Positions 1 through 6,365 of a stretch of 8,038 bases of DNA are shown here, one piece after another (position 1 is the stretch's first letter; each line of letters begins with the position of its first letter). The notes beneath the pieces are model-generated. The model was not told where the DNA came from. It searched no databases and was given only the letters and a program-made list of their open reading frames with translations. This DNA is from an uncultured Prevotella sp. (GTDB lineage: Bacteria > Bacteroidota > Bacteroidia > Bacteroidales > Bacteroidaceae). Location: NCBI GenBank assembly GCA_902477645.1, contig CABSIA010000139.1:1-8038 (forward strand), in the 5' to 3' direction. A program made the position numbers and the translations under genes.

Positions 1-984
1 AAACGGCACTATGTAGACGCTAAACCAGTTGTGCTCTATCATCAGTGACACTATAACTGGGAACAGCGTTATCATCACGTACAGCATCATTATTGACCTT
101 GGCTTCTCGAAATAGTCTTTTCTGAACAGAACTATGTATAAGGTGAATATCGTGACGAACATCAGCACGAAAATTATCTGGCCCAACATTGTTGTTACAA
201 TTTCTGTCTTCGACGCGCTTCTTCTCTGCACCTCTCTTTCAAATGCCGACAGCACACGGTATGTATATTCGTCTACTATCTCTCCACGGTCAATAATTTT
301 CTGTCCGCTCATCACCATTCCGCTTGCCAGTGGAATGCCGCTCAGCAGGTCGCTCTTCTCTGTCTCGGTTCTTTCCTTGTCGTAAATGAGGTTTGGCTCA
401 AGATAGTTTGTCAGGTTCAGTTTCTGCAGAATGTTTCTGTCTTTCGACAGTTTCTCGTCTTTAAGCAGAGCCTCGTAAGCCGACATTGTAGAATACAGAC
501 AGTTTATCTGTGTTGGCGTGGCGTTCTTTTCCACGACAACCTTAACCATGCTGGTGGTGTCGCGTGCAATAGTATTATATTCGGGTGTGTCCATAATGCC
601 TGCCTGATACAGCCTGTGCATTCTGTCAATGAGCACAGCCCTGTTGCCTTTAGACAGGCCGGCGAGGTCGTCGGCGAAGTCGGTGTTGAACTTTGCGATC
701 TGTTTTTCTTCCTGGCTGCCGTCGAGGTTGTAGTATGGCATTATTGTTTTCAGTATTGAGTCATGCTCATGCTTTATGGCCTCTTCGGTTTTGTAGATAG
801 GAAAGTCGAACTGGGCGATGAACGACTGGTACATCCATGGCTTGCCGACATCATATCTGTATATGTTGCTGTTCCGGTCGCGTGGCAGGAACCATACTAT
901 TATCGTGACGCTTATTGTTACAAGCAAAATTCTCATGGCCACATTGTGCCAATATCTGTTTTCTTTTCTTTTAAATATGCTCAT
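1..984 (-). CDS. 7TM-HD family membrane phosphohydrolase (PgpH-like), N-terminal part, cut by window edge
   Basis: Open from the ATG at 984-982 to base 1 (328 codons, no stop), so the C-terminal half is outside the window. A first membrane segment lies at about residues 15-34 (VAMRILLVTISVTIIVWFLP). A long polar region (35-262) follows, then membrane segments at about 265-287 and from 297 on. The segment around residues 221-238 (SGMVMSGQKIIDRGEIVD) matches the end of the 7TMR-HD extracellular domain. In known family members seven membrane helices are followed by a cytoplasmic HD phosphodiesterase domain; PgpH-type proteins hydrolyse cyclic di-AMP. That catalytic part is not visible, so the activity is inferred from the family. 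An AAGGA-like sequence about 5 nt upstream supports this start. It is divergent from gltX. Recognition of the family is good; the substrate is unknown. Confidence 0.9.
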   Translation of the reverse strand, partial: MSIFKRKENRYWHNVAMRILLVTISVTIIVWFLPRDRNSNIYRYDVGKPWMYQSFIAQFDFPIYKTEEAIKHEHDSILKTIMPYYNLDGSQEEKQIAKFNTDFADDLAGLSKGNRAVLIDRMHRLYQAGIMDTPEYNTIARDTTSMVKVVVEKNATPTQINCLYSTMSAYEALLKDEKLSKDRNILQKLNLTNYLEPNLIYDKERTETEKSDLLSGIPLASGMVMSGQKIIDRGEIVDEYTYRVLSAFEREVQRRSASKTEIVTTMLGQIIFVLMFVTIFTLYIVLFRKDYFEKPRSIMMLYVMITLFPVIVSLMIEHNWFSVYIVPF

Positions 985-1012
985 GCTTTTCCTTATTCTG
1001 GGTAATACTTTG

Positions 1013-1044
1013 CGAAAATACAAAAAAAAATCGCAAAAGTCAAG
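1013..1044 (-). promoter_or_regulatory. Candidate Bacteroidetes-type promoter for the 7TM-HD gene
   Basis: Read on the minus strand, CTTG (1044-1041) is followed after exactly 20 nt by TATTTTCG (1020-1013). The Bacteroidetes consensus is TTTG, about 19-21 nt, then TAnnTTTG; each element here has one mismatch. Transcription would start near 1007, leaving a leader of about 22 nt before the ATG at 984. Assigned by pattern only. Confidence 0.4.
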
Positions 1045-1053
1045 AAAATATAT

Positions 1054-1061
1054 TAATTTTG
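1054..1061 (+). promoter_or_regulatory. Candidate -7 element for gltX-waaA
   Basis: TAATTTTG fits the Bacteroidetes -7 consensus TAnnTTTG exactly and lies 31 nt upstream of the gltX ATG. No convincing TTTG -33 element is present at the expected distance, so support comes from the -7 match and position only. The gltX start has no clear Shine-Dalgarno sequence, which is usual in this phylum. Confidence 0.45.
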
Positions 1062-1092
1062 CAGAAAAATTTTATTTCTCTTCAATAACAAG

Positions 1093-2610
1093 ATGTCAGA
1101 AAGAAAAGTCAGAGTGCGTTTCGCACCAAGTCCGACAGGACCTTTGCACATTGGCGGCGTACGTACCGCATTGTATAATTACCTTTTTGCCCGCCAGCAT
1201 GGTGGCGACTTGGTATTCCGCATTGAGGATACCGATTCTCATCGTTTTGTTCCCGGTGCCGAGGAATATATCATAGAGTCTTTCCGCTGGCTGGGTATAG
1301 AGTTCGACGAGGGGGTAAGCTTTGGCGGCGACCACGGACCTTACCGGCAGAGTGAGCGCCGTAACATCTATAAGCAGTATGTTAATCAGCTTCTCGACGC
1401 AGGCAAGGCATATATAGCATTCGACACTCCCGGGGAATTGGAGGCAAAGCGCGCTGAGATACAGAATTTCCAGTACGACGCGCGTACACGTATGTCTATG
1501 CGCAACTCGCTTACCATGGATGCCGCTGAGGTAGAGTCACGTATGGCAGATGGCGAGCAGTATGTCGTAAGGTTCAAGATTGAGCCGGGCATAGAGGTTC
1601 ATGTCAATGATATGATTCGTGGTGACGTTGTCATCAAGAGCGACATTCTCGACGATAAGGTTCTCTACAAAAGTGCCGACGAGTTGCCGACATATCATCT
1701 TGCCAATATTGTCGACGACCACCTTATGGAGATTTCCCACGTCATACGTGGCGAGGAGTGGCTGCCGAGCGCGCCTCTTCATGTTTTGCTCTATAGGGCT
1801 TTCGGATGGGAAGATACCATGCCACGCTTCGCCCATCTGCCCTTGCTGCTCAAGCCCGAGGGCAAGGGAAAACTCTCTAAGAGAGACGGCGACCGCCTTG
1901 GTTTCCCTGTGTTCCCGCTCGAGTGGCACGACCCGAAGAGCGGTGAGGTTTCAAGCGGATATCGTGAGAGCGGATATTTCCCGGAGGCTGTTGTCAACTT
2001 CCTCGCATTGCTTGGATGGAATCCGGGTACAGAGCAGGAGTTGTTCTCACTCAGCGAGCTTGTGAAGGCCTTTGACATTAGCCGTTGCTCAAAGGCTGGT
2101 GCCAAGTTCGACTATCAGAAGGGTATTTGGTTCAACCACGAGTATATCCTCCGCAAGAGCGATTCTGAGATTACGCAGCTTTTTGCGCCTATCGTAGCCA
2201 ATAACGGTATCGACGAGTCTATGGAGCGCATTACAAAGGTTGTGTCGATGATGAAAGACCGGGTGAGCTTCGTACGCGAGCTGTGGCCGCTGTGCTCGTT
2301 CTTCTTCATTGCGCCTACAGAATACGATGAGAAGACACGCAAGAAACGCTGGAAGGAATATTCTGCCCAGCAGATGACTGAGCTTGCCGACGTGCTCTCC
2401 GCCATCGGCGATTTCTCAGTCGAGGGGCAGGAGCCTGTAGTGATGAAATGGATAGAGGAGAAAGGATACAAGCTTGGCGACGTGATGAACGCCTTCCGTC
2501 TTGCACTTGTCGGAGAGGGTAAGGGACCCGGAATGTTCGATATCTCCGCATTCCTTGGCAAGGAAGAGACTCTCAAGCGTCTGCGTAGGGCTATTGACGT
2601 TTTGAAATAA
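1093..2610 (+). CDS. gltX: Glutamate--tRNA ligase (glutamyl-tRNA synthetase)
   Basis: Cytoplasmic class I aminoacyl-tRNA synthetase that charges tRNA-Glu with glutamate using ATP. The 505-residue protein has the N-terminal signature RFAPSPTGPLHIGG with the HIGH-type motif at residues 19-22. It continues with RIEDTD at about 43-48, the tRNA-contacting segment HVIRGEEWLPSAPLH at 216-230, and the KMSKS-type loop KLSKRDG at 260-266. A roughly 20-residue insertion (GFPVFPLEWHDPKSG and following residues, about 270-288) separates KLSKRDG from GYFPEAVVNFLALLGW. From memory of the family this insertion is typical of Bacteroidetes GltX. The C-terminal anticodon-binding region is present and ends at lysine 505. 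Length is close to the family norm. The ATG start leads directly into the conserved core. waaA follows 36 bp later on the same strand, suggesting co-transcription. Confidence 0.98.
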   Translation: MSERKVRVRFAPSPTGPLHIGGVRTALYNYLFARQHGGDLVFRIEDTDSHRFVPGAEEYIIESFRWLGIEFDEGVSFGGDHGPYRQSERRNIYKQYVNQLLDAGKAYIAFDTPGELEAKRAEIQNFQYDARTRMSMRNSLTMDAAEVESRMADGEQYVVRFKIEPGIEVHVNDMIRGDVVIKSDILDDKVLYKSADELPTYHLANIVDDHLMEISHVIRGEEWLPSAPLHVLLYRAFGWEDTMPRFAHLPLLLKPEGKGKLSKRDGDRLGFPVFPLEWHDPKSGEVSSGYRESGYFPEAVVNFLALLGWNPGTEQELFSLSELVKAFDISRCSKAGAKFDYQKGIWFNHEYILRKSDSEITQLFAPIVANNGIDESMERITKVVSMMKDRVSFVRELWPLCSFFFIAPTEYDEKTRKKRWKEYSAQQMTELADVLSAIGDFSVEGQEPVVMKWIEEKGYKLGDVMNAFRLALVGEGKGPGMFDISAFLGKEETLKRLRRAIDVLK

Positions 2611-2646
2611 AGTCCTGTAAGTCTGTCTAATCTTATACTACAGATT

Positions 2647-3864
2647 ATGTATAATTTGGTTATCCATGGCTATCAGCTCGGAGTAATGGTTGCAAGCCTG
2701 TTCAACAAAAAGGTCGCCACCATGTGGAAAGGCGAGCGGCAGGCTCTCGACTTGCTACGGGACAAAGTAGACCCCAATGCCAAATATATCTGGTTCCATG
2801 CCGCCTCGCTTGGAGAATTTGAGCAGGGACGTCCGCTAATGGAGCGCATCCGTAAGGAGCATCCTGAATATAAGATTTTGCTCACGTTCTTCTCGCCTTC
2901 GGGCTATGAGGTACGTAAAAACTACGAGGGTGCCGACATTATCTGCTACTTGCCTATCGATACACGCCGCAACGCCATCACATTTCTGCGCACGGTAAAG
3001 CCCGTTATGGCGTTCTTTATCAAATATGAGTTTTGGTACAACTACCTCCACATACTGAAGTATCGCAATATCCCGGCTTATAGTGTGTCGAGCATATTCC
3101 GCCCAAATCAGGTGTTCTTCAAGTGGTATGGCAAACGGTACGGCAATGTGCTGAAATGCTTCACGCGTCTGTTTGTACAGAACGGCCAGTCGAAAGGGCT
3201 GCTCTCCACAATAGGCGTCAACGATGTTGACATAGTGGGCGATACACGTTTCGACCGTGTGCTGCAGATAAAGGCGGCATCGCGTAAGTTGCCCATAGTT
3301 GATGCTTTCAGACAGCAGCGCAAAGTGTTTGTGGCAGGCTCGTCGTGGCAGCCGGATGAGGACATATTCATAAAGTTTTTCAATGAGCATGCCGACTGGA
3401 AACTCATCATTGCGCCACACGTTATAGGTGAGGATCACCTCAAGCAGATTATGTCGAAGCTAAAGCGTAAGGCTGTGCGCTATACGCAAACCACACCAGA
3501 GGAGGCTGCCGACGCCGATGTGCTCGTCATAGACTGTTTCGGGTTGTTGTCCAGCATATACCACTATGGTGATATCGCATACGTTGGCGGAGGTTTCGGA
3601 GTGGGCATCCACAATGTGCTTGAGGCTGCGGTATGGGACGTTCCTGTATGCTTCGGGCCAAACAACCAGCGTTTCCGTGAGGCGCAGGGACTTAAGAAGT
3701 CGGGTGGGGGATTTGAAATCTCCTCGTATGAGGACTTTGAGCGCATTATGACAACATTTATCTCCAATCCGGAAGAAATACTAAAAGCAGGCAAGTCGGC
3801 AGGCGAATATGTACAGAGCCTTGCCGGAGCCTCAGATAAGATACTAAATGCCATCAGTTTCTGA
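2647..3864 (+). CDS. waaA: 3-deoxy-D-manno-octulosonic acid (Kdo) transferase
   Basis: Inner-membrane-associated GT-B fold glycosyltransferase (family GT30) that adds Kdo from CMP-Kdo to the lipid A precursor in lipopolysaccharide synthesis. The 405-residue protein begins with a hydrophobic anchor-like segment (residues 2-20). WFHAASLGEFEQGRP follows at 49-63; Glu57 aligns with the catalytic base described for WaaA enzymes. KYEFWYNYL (126-134), VGDTRFDR (197-204), GSSWQPDE (231-238, the GSTWxxDE-type motif) and the donor-site segment YVGGGFGVGIHNVLEAA (312-328) are all present. Length is near the usual 400-430 residues. How many Kdo residues it transfers cannot be read from the sequence. It lies 36 bp after gltX with no terminator between, so the two are probably co-transcribed. 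Its stop codon lies inside the terminator hairpin. Confidence 0.96.
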   Translation: MYNLVIHGYQLGVMVASLFNKKVATMWKGERQALDLLRDKVDPNAKYIWFHAASLGEFEQGRPLMERIRKEHPEYKILLTFFSPSGYEVRKNYEGADIICYLPIDTRRNAITFLRTVKPVMAFFIKYEFWYNYLHILKYRNIPAYSVSSIFRPNQVFFKWYGKRYGNVLKCFTRLFVQNGQSKGLLSTIGVNDVDIVGDTRFDRVLQIKAASRKLPIVDAFRQQRKVFVAGSSWQPDEDIFIKFFNEHADWKLIIAPHVIGEDHLKQIMSKLKRKAVRYTQTTPEEAADADVLVIDCFGLLSSIYHYGDIAYVGGGFGVGIHNVLEAAVWDVPVCFGPNNQRFREAQGLKKSGGGFEISSYEDFERIMTTFISNPEEILKAGKSAGEYVQSLAGASDKILNAISF

Positions 3865-3876
3865 TGGCATTTTTTG
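3847..3876 (+). terminator. Intrinsic terminator of the gltX-waaA unit, overlapping the waaA stop codon
   Basis: A perfect 11-bp stem, AATGCCATCAG (3847-3857) and CTGATGGCATT (3861-3871), closes a TTT loop and is followed by a T-run to 3875. The waaA stop TGA (3862-3864) is in the descending arm, so the last five sense codons and the stop are built from terminator sequence. Confidence 0.88.
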
Positions 3877-3885
3877 TAGAACTTA

Positions 3886-4020
3886 TGCCCCCTGTCCCCC
3901 CGGCGGGGGTGTGTGGAAAAATATTTGGGGGGACAATATATCACGTTGGAAGGCTGTAGGGCCGCTATGTATAGCGGTCGCAAGCAATAATTGGCTTTCA
4001 GCCCACTTCTGCCAATATAG
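3886..4020. repeat. Intergenic C/G-run element with nested inverted repeats
   Basis: Non-coding element just after the waaA terminator. TGTCCCCCC (3893-3901) is perfectly complementary to GGGGGGACA (3927-3935). The same C-run can also pair with the nearer GGGGG (3905-3909), giving two exclusive hairpins. Downstream, TTGG (3946-3949) can pair with CCAA (4012-4015), and GGCTG (3952-3956) with CAGCC (3999-4003). Inside these lies hairpin CCGCTAT-GT-ATAGCGG (3962-3977), extendable by one G.T and one G-C pair. ATTGGC (3990-3995) and GCCAAT (4011-4016) give a competing hairpin. No convincing reading frame runs through it; the minus-strand frame overlaps waaA and its terminator. It could be a dispersed intergenic repeat or a structured RNA; sequence alone does not decide. 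Confidence 0.45.
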
Positions 4021-4167
4021 CCCGTTTCATAGTTTATCAGCATTGATACATTTAACGGCTCTACTGTATTCAAATCAATAATATTGTAAGTAATTTTTTA
4101 ACGTGTCCTTGTAAAAGTGCTCAGTGTGTATGACCACGTAAAAGAGTGCTTATATATGCTGTTAAAA

Positions 4168-4230
4168 TAAGATTATTAATCTTAAGGCAGTAAGATTAAT
4201 AATCTTAAGGCCGTAAGATTAATAATCTTA
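4168..4230. repeat. Three 17-nt palindromes in a 23-bp-period tandem array
   Basis: Copies lie at 4168-4184 (TAAGATTATTAATCTTA), 4191-4207 and 4214-4230 (both TAAGATTAATAATCTTA). Each is a 7-bp perfect inverted repeat around a 3-nt centre. The first copy is the exact reverse complement of the others, differing only at the central base. The spacers AGGCAG and AGGCCG are both 6 nt, so the period is exactly 23 bp. There is no coding frame and no T-run after a copy. Candidates are a REP-like intergenic repeat or an array of protein-binding sites on nearly the same DNA face. A diverged fourth copy lies at 6344-6360. Confidence 0.85.
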
Positions 4231-4242
4231 TCGCCAACGCAA

Positions 4243-4290
4243 CCGTATGTGTTTTCGAACGCAGCCTGATGAATTCGTCAGCGCATACGG
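4243..4290 (+). other. Candidate three-way-junction hairpin element
   Basis: Outer stem CCGTAT (4243-4248) pairs with ATACGG (4285-4290). Inside are hairpin A, GTGTT-TTCG-AACGC (4249-4262, UUCG-type loop, one T.G pair), and hairpin B, TGATG-AATT-CGTCA (4267-4280, one T.G pair). Alternatively the outer stem extends to 9 bp, CCGTATGTG with CGCATACGG, at the expense of hairpin A. Non-Watson-Crick pairs are G.U if the plus strand is RNA and A.C on the minus strand, mildly favouring plus. No T-run follows, so it is not a standard terminator. Function unknown. Confidence 0.45.
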
Positions 4291-4326
4291 AAAAATCCGA
4301 AAAATATAAAGAATAATTACCAAATA

Positions 4327-4356
4327 ATAAAAGCCGCAAAATGTTGCGGCTTTTAT
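4327..4356 (-). terminator. Intrinsic terminator of the TlpA-TonB/GH43 unit
   Basis: A perfect 13-bp stem, ATAAAAGCCGCAA (4327-4339) and TTGCGGCTTTTAT (4344-4356), surrounds loop AATG. On the minus strand the GC core is followed by CTTTTATTATTT. It starts about 41 nt beyond the GH43 stop at 4397. The A/T-flanked GC core could also stop plus-strand readthrough. Confidence 0.85.
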
Positions 4357-4396
4357 GTGCGCTTCTTTTAAGCGTCGGTTGATTTTCTGTTGTATG

Positions 4397-6292
4397 CTAT
4401 TTTATCAATTCCGATGCTCCCTTAGCTGTAGGAGGGATGGGGAGTATGTTCCCATCTCCGTCATAGCTCATAGGCTCTGCAATAATCGAGCGGCTATAGC
4501 TTGTTCCGTCGTGCAGTCCCCCGTTGTGTGAGAAGAATAGCCACTGGTTGCGGAAGTTGACGATTGCAGGGTGGGTGGTGTTTGAATTGCCTGCTATCTC
4601 CGATATTATGCCCATGGCCTTGTAGGGTCCCTCAATGCGGTCAGCCACGGCGTATGCGATCTTCTCGGGCCATTCGCTGGCGTATGTCAGGTAATATTTG
4701 CCGTTGTATTTATGTACCCATGGCGCCTCTGTGAAATTCGGCACGTCGATGCGGTGGATGTCGCCGTCAATCTCGGTCATAGAGTCCTTTAGCTTTGCAT
4801 AGTAGCACTCACGGTTGCCCCAAATGATATAAGGTGTGTTGTCATCATCTATGAATATTGCGGGGTCTATACATGCCCAACTGTGGTGGGAGTCGAAACA
4901 ATTCTCGTTAGTAAGAAGAGGCTTGCCCAGAGCGTCACGGTAGGGGCCTGTGATCTTGTCGCTTACGGCAACGCCTATTCCGCACCAGTTTGTCGACACA
5001 TACCAGTAGTATTTGCCGTTGCGTTTTGCCACGTGTCCGGCATAGGCCTGTTTGCTCTTTGCCCATTTAAAGTCATCGATGTGTAGCGGCGATGGATATT
5101 CAGTCCAGTGCCTCATGTCTGTAGTTGAATATAGCAGCCAGTCGCGCATTACGTATTTGCTTTGCCCTCCTCGCATATCGTGACCTGCAAAAAGCCAAAG
5201 CGTGTCGTTCTCAACAAACACGGCAGGGTCGGCGGTGTGCTTATCTCGGATTATAGGGTTGCCGTTGCTCTCAAAATCGTGCCTCAGCACATATCCCCAC
5301 CGCTGCTGCAGACGCTCCAGCTCGTCTTTAGTAACCGATATCACCGAGCCGTGGCGTGGGAAAAAGTCTTTGCGGAAAGACTCCGGTTTCGGTGTAAATG
5401 TGCGCAGGTCTTTTGAGCGTTGAAACTCATATCGTCCGCTTCCGTATAGGTCGTACATCAGAATCCAGTCGCCGCTGCCGTCGTGCAGAGGGAACACGCT
5501 GCTGCCCTCAACATGGGTGCGTGTGCCGGCGTAAGCGTCGAGATATTTGAAGTCCTCCTTCCAAGGTCCGAAGAGGCTTTTCGATGTTGCCTGCTGTATG
5601 CCGTTCTTAATCTCTTTGTTGTTTTCGTCCTTAGTGTTGCCCTTATAAAAAAGGTGGTATTTGCCGTCTTTGTATATTATGTCGTTGTCGATAGAGCCGT
5701 ATTTTGCAGAGAAAAGTTTTTTAGGCTCGCTTTCAAATGCCGTGAAGTCCTTATTGGCGTATGCGTAGTATGTTATCAGACTTTGGCGGTTGTCGTTGGT
5801 GCGCTGAAGTGTGAAGTATATCATCATCTTCTTTGCCTTCTTGTCGTATATAGTCTGAGGTGCCCATACCCAGTATGCGTCGCTAAAAGCCGGCCAGTCC
5901 TTGCCAAGAACTATTTTTGAGTGAGTCCAGTTTACAAGGTCTGCAGACTTCATTAAAACGATGCCCGGATTTTCTTTCCATCCATATTTCACGGTCTGCA
6001 TGTCGGTAGCCACAATGTAGTAGTATCCGTCCTCGCCTCTCAGAATGTGGGGGTCGCGTATGCCCCCGCTCTCGCTTATCGAGTCGCTGCTGATTATCGG
6101 GTTGTTGTCGTTGAGCGCATACCAGTTTTGTGCATCCTCGCTTATTGCAAAGCGCAGATGCTCCTGTTTGTCGCCTCCGCCCTCAAAATAGGCAAACAGA
6201 TAGCCGGCATAGTTGTCTGTGGCAGGCTTTGTCTTTGCCTCTGCCGGTGTGAGCAGGCAAAGTGCCGCTGCAAAAGTCAATAGTTTTCTCAT
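4397..6292 (-). CDS. Secreted two-module glycoside hydrolase family 43 protein
   Basis: Predicted exported glycosidase. GH43 enzymes are five-bladed beta-propellers that remove arabinose, xylose or related sugars from plant polysaccharides. From the ATG at 6292-6290 it is 631 residues, with signal peptide MRKLLTFAAALCLLTPAEA (1-19); no lipobox cysteine is seen. The upstream in-frame TTG at 6313 would add seven residues before the signal peptide and is less likely. Two GH43-like modules occur in tandem. Module 1 (about 25-315) has GIRDPHI (Asp80), IDNDIIY (Asp204) and THVEGSS (Glu262). Module 2 (about 340-610) has TADPAVF (Asp355), CIDPAIF (Asp476) and FTEAPW (Glu522). In each, the order base Asp, pKa-modulating Asp, acid Glu fits the GH43 triad, so both may be active. 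Subfamily and sugar specificity cannot be told by eye. It lies 73 bp after the TlpA-TonB gene and ends before a strong terminator. Confidence 0.93.
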   Translation of the reverse strand: MRKLLTFAAALCLLTPAEAKTKPATDNYAGYLFAYFEGGGDKQEHLRFAISEDAQNWYALNDNNPIISSDSISESGGIRDPHILRGEDGYYYIVATDMQTVKYGWKENPGIVLMKSADLVNWTHSKIVLGKDWPAFSDAYWVWAPQTIYDKKAKKMMIYFTLQRTNDNRQSLITYYAYANKDFTAFESEPKKLFSAKYGSIDNDIIYKDGKYHLFYKGNTKDENNKEIKNGIQQATSKSLFGPWKEDFKYLDAYAGTRTHVEGSSVFPLHDGSGDWILMYDLYGSGRYEFQRSKDLRTFTPKPESFRKDFFPRHGSVISVTKDELERLQQRWGYVLRHDFESNGNPIIRDKHTADPAVFVENDTLWLFAGHDMRGGQSKYVMRDWLLYSTTDMRHWTEYPSPLHIDDFKWAKSKQAYAGHVAKRNGKYYWYVSTNWCGIGVAVSDKITGPYRDALGKPLLTNENCFDSHHSWACIDPAIFIDDDNTPYIIWGNRECYYAKLKDSMTEIDGDIHRIDVPNFTEAPWVHKYNGKYYLTYASEWPEKIAYAVADRIEGPYKAMGIISEIAGNSNTTHPAIVNFRNQWLFFSHNGGLHDGTSYSRSIIAEPMSYDGDGNILPIPPTAKGASELIK

Positions 6293-6342
6293 AGAATATT
6301 TCTTAGCCCTCAAAGTAATTTATTCATTAGTATAACTTCTCG

Positions 6343-6361
6343 TTAAGGTTTATAACCTTAA
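6343..6361. repeat. Diverged single copy of the 17-nt palindrome, between the TlpA-TonB and GH43 genes
   Basis: TTAAGGTTTATAACCTTAA has 8-bp arms around TAT. Its core TAAGGTT-TAT-AACCTTA (6344-6360) has the same 7+3+7 layout as the array copies TAAGATT-AAT-AATCTTA (4191-4230). The changes at arm position 5 (A to G) and its partner (T to C) preserve pairing. On the minus strand it begins 5 nt after the upstream gene's stop. No T-run follows, so it is not a clear terminator. Confidence 0.6.
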
Positions 6362-6365
6362 AACC

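Noticed and set aside
134..385. 83-codon plus-strand frame near the left edge
   Set aside because: Lies wholly antisense within the 7TM-HD gene and shows no independent features.
818..1276. 152-codon plus-strand frame across the 7TM-HD/gltX junction
   Set aside because: It overlaps the 7TM-HD gene antisense and the start of gltX in another frame; both genes are strongly supported by motifs.
2836..3438. 200-codon minus-strand frame inside waaA
   Set aside because: Fully antisense to a confidently identified gene, with no family resemblance; a by-product of codon use in waaA.
3564..4073. Minus-strand frame of 169 codons spanning the end of waaA and the gap
   Set aside because: It crosses the waaA coding region and terminator antisense, has no recognisable domain or signal, and its gap part follows the repeat element rather than protein-like composition.
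4168..4230. CRISPR-like array
   Set aside because: The repeats are 17-nt palindromes with near-identical 6-nt spacers, whereas CRISPR spacers are unique and about 30 nt; no cas genes are present.
5483..5920. 145-codon plus-strand hydrophobic frame inside GH43
   Set aside because: Antisense shadow: the Val/Cys/Tyr-rich composition follows from reading the GH43 codons backward, and it breaks no conserved region of the glycosidase.
6343..6361. Intrinsic terminator after the TlpA-TonB gene
   Set aside because: The stem is A/T-rich and no T-run follows on the minus strand, so readthrough into GH43 is more likely.
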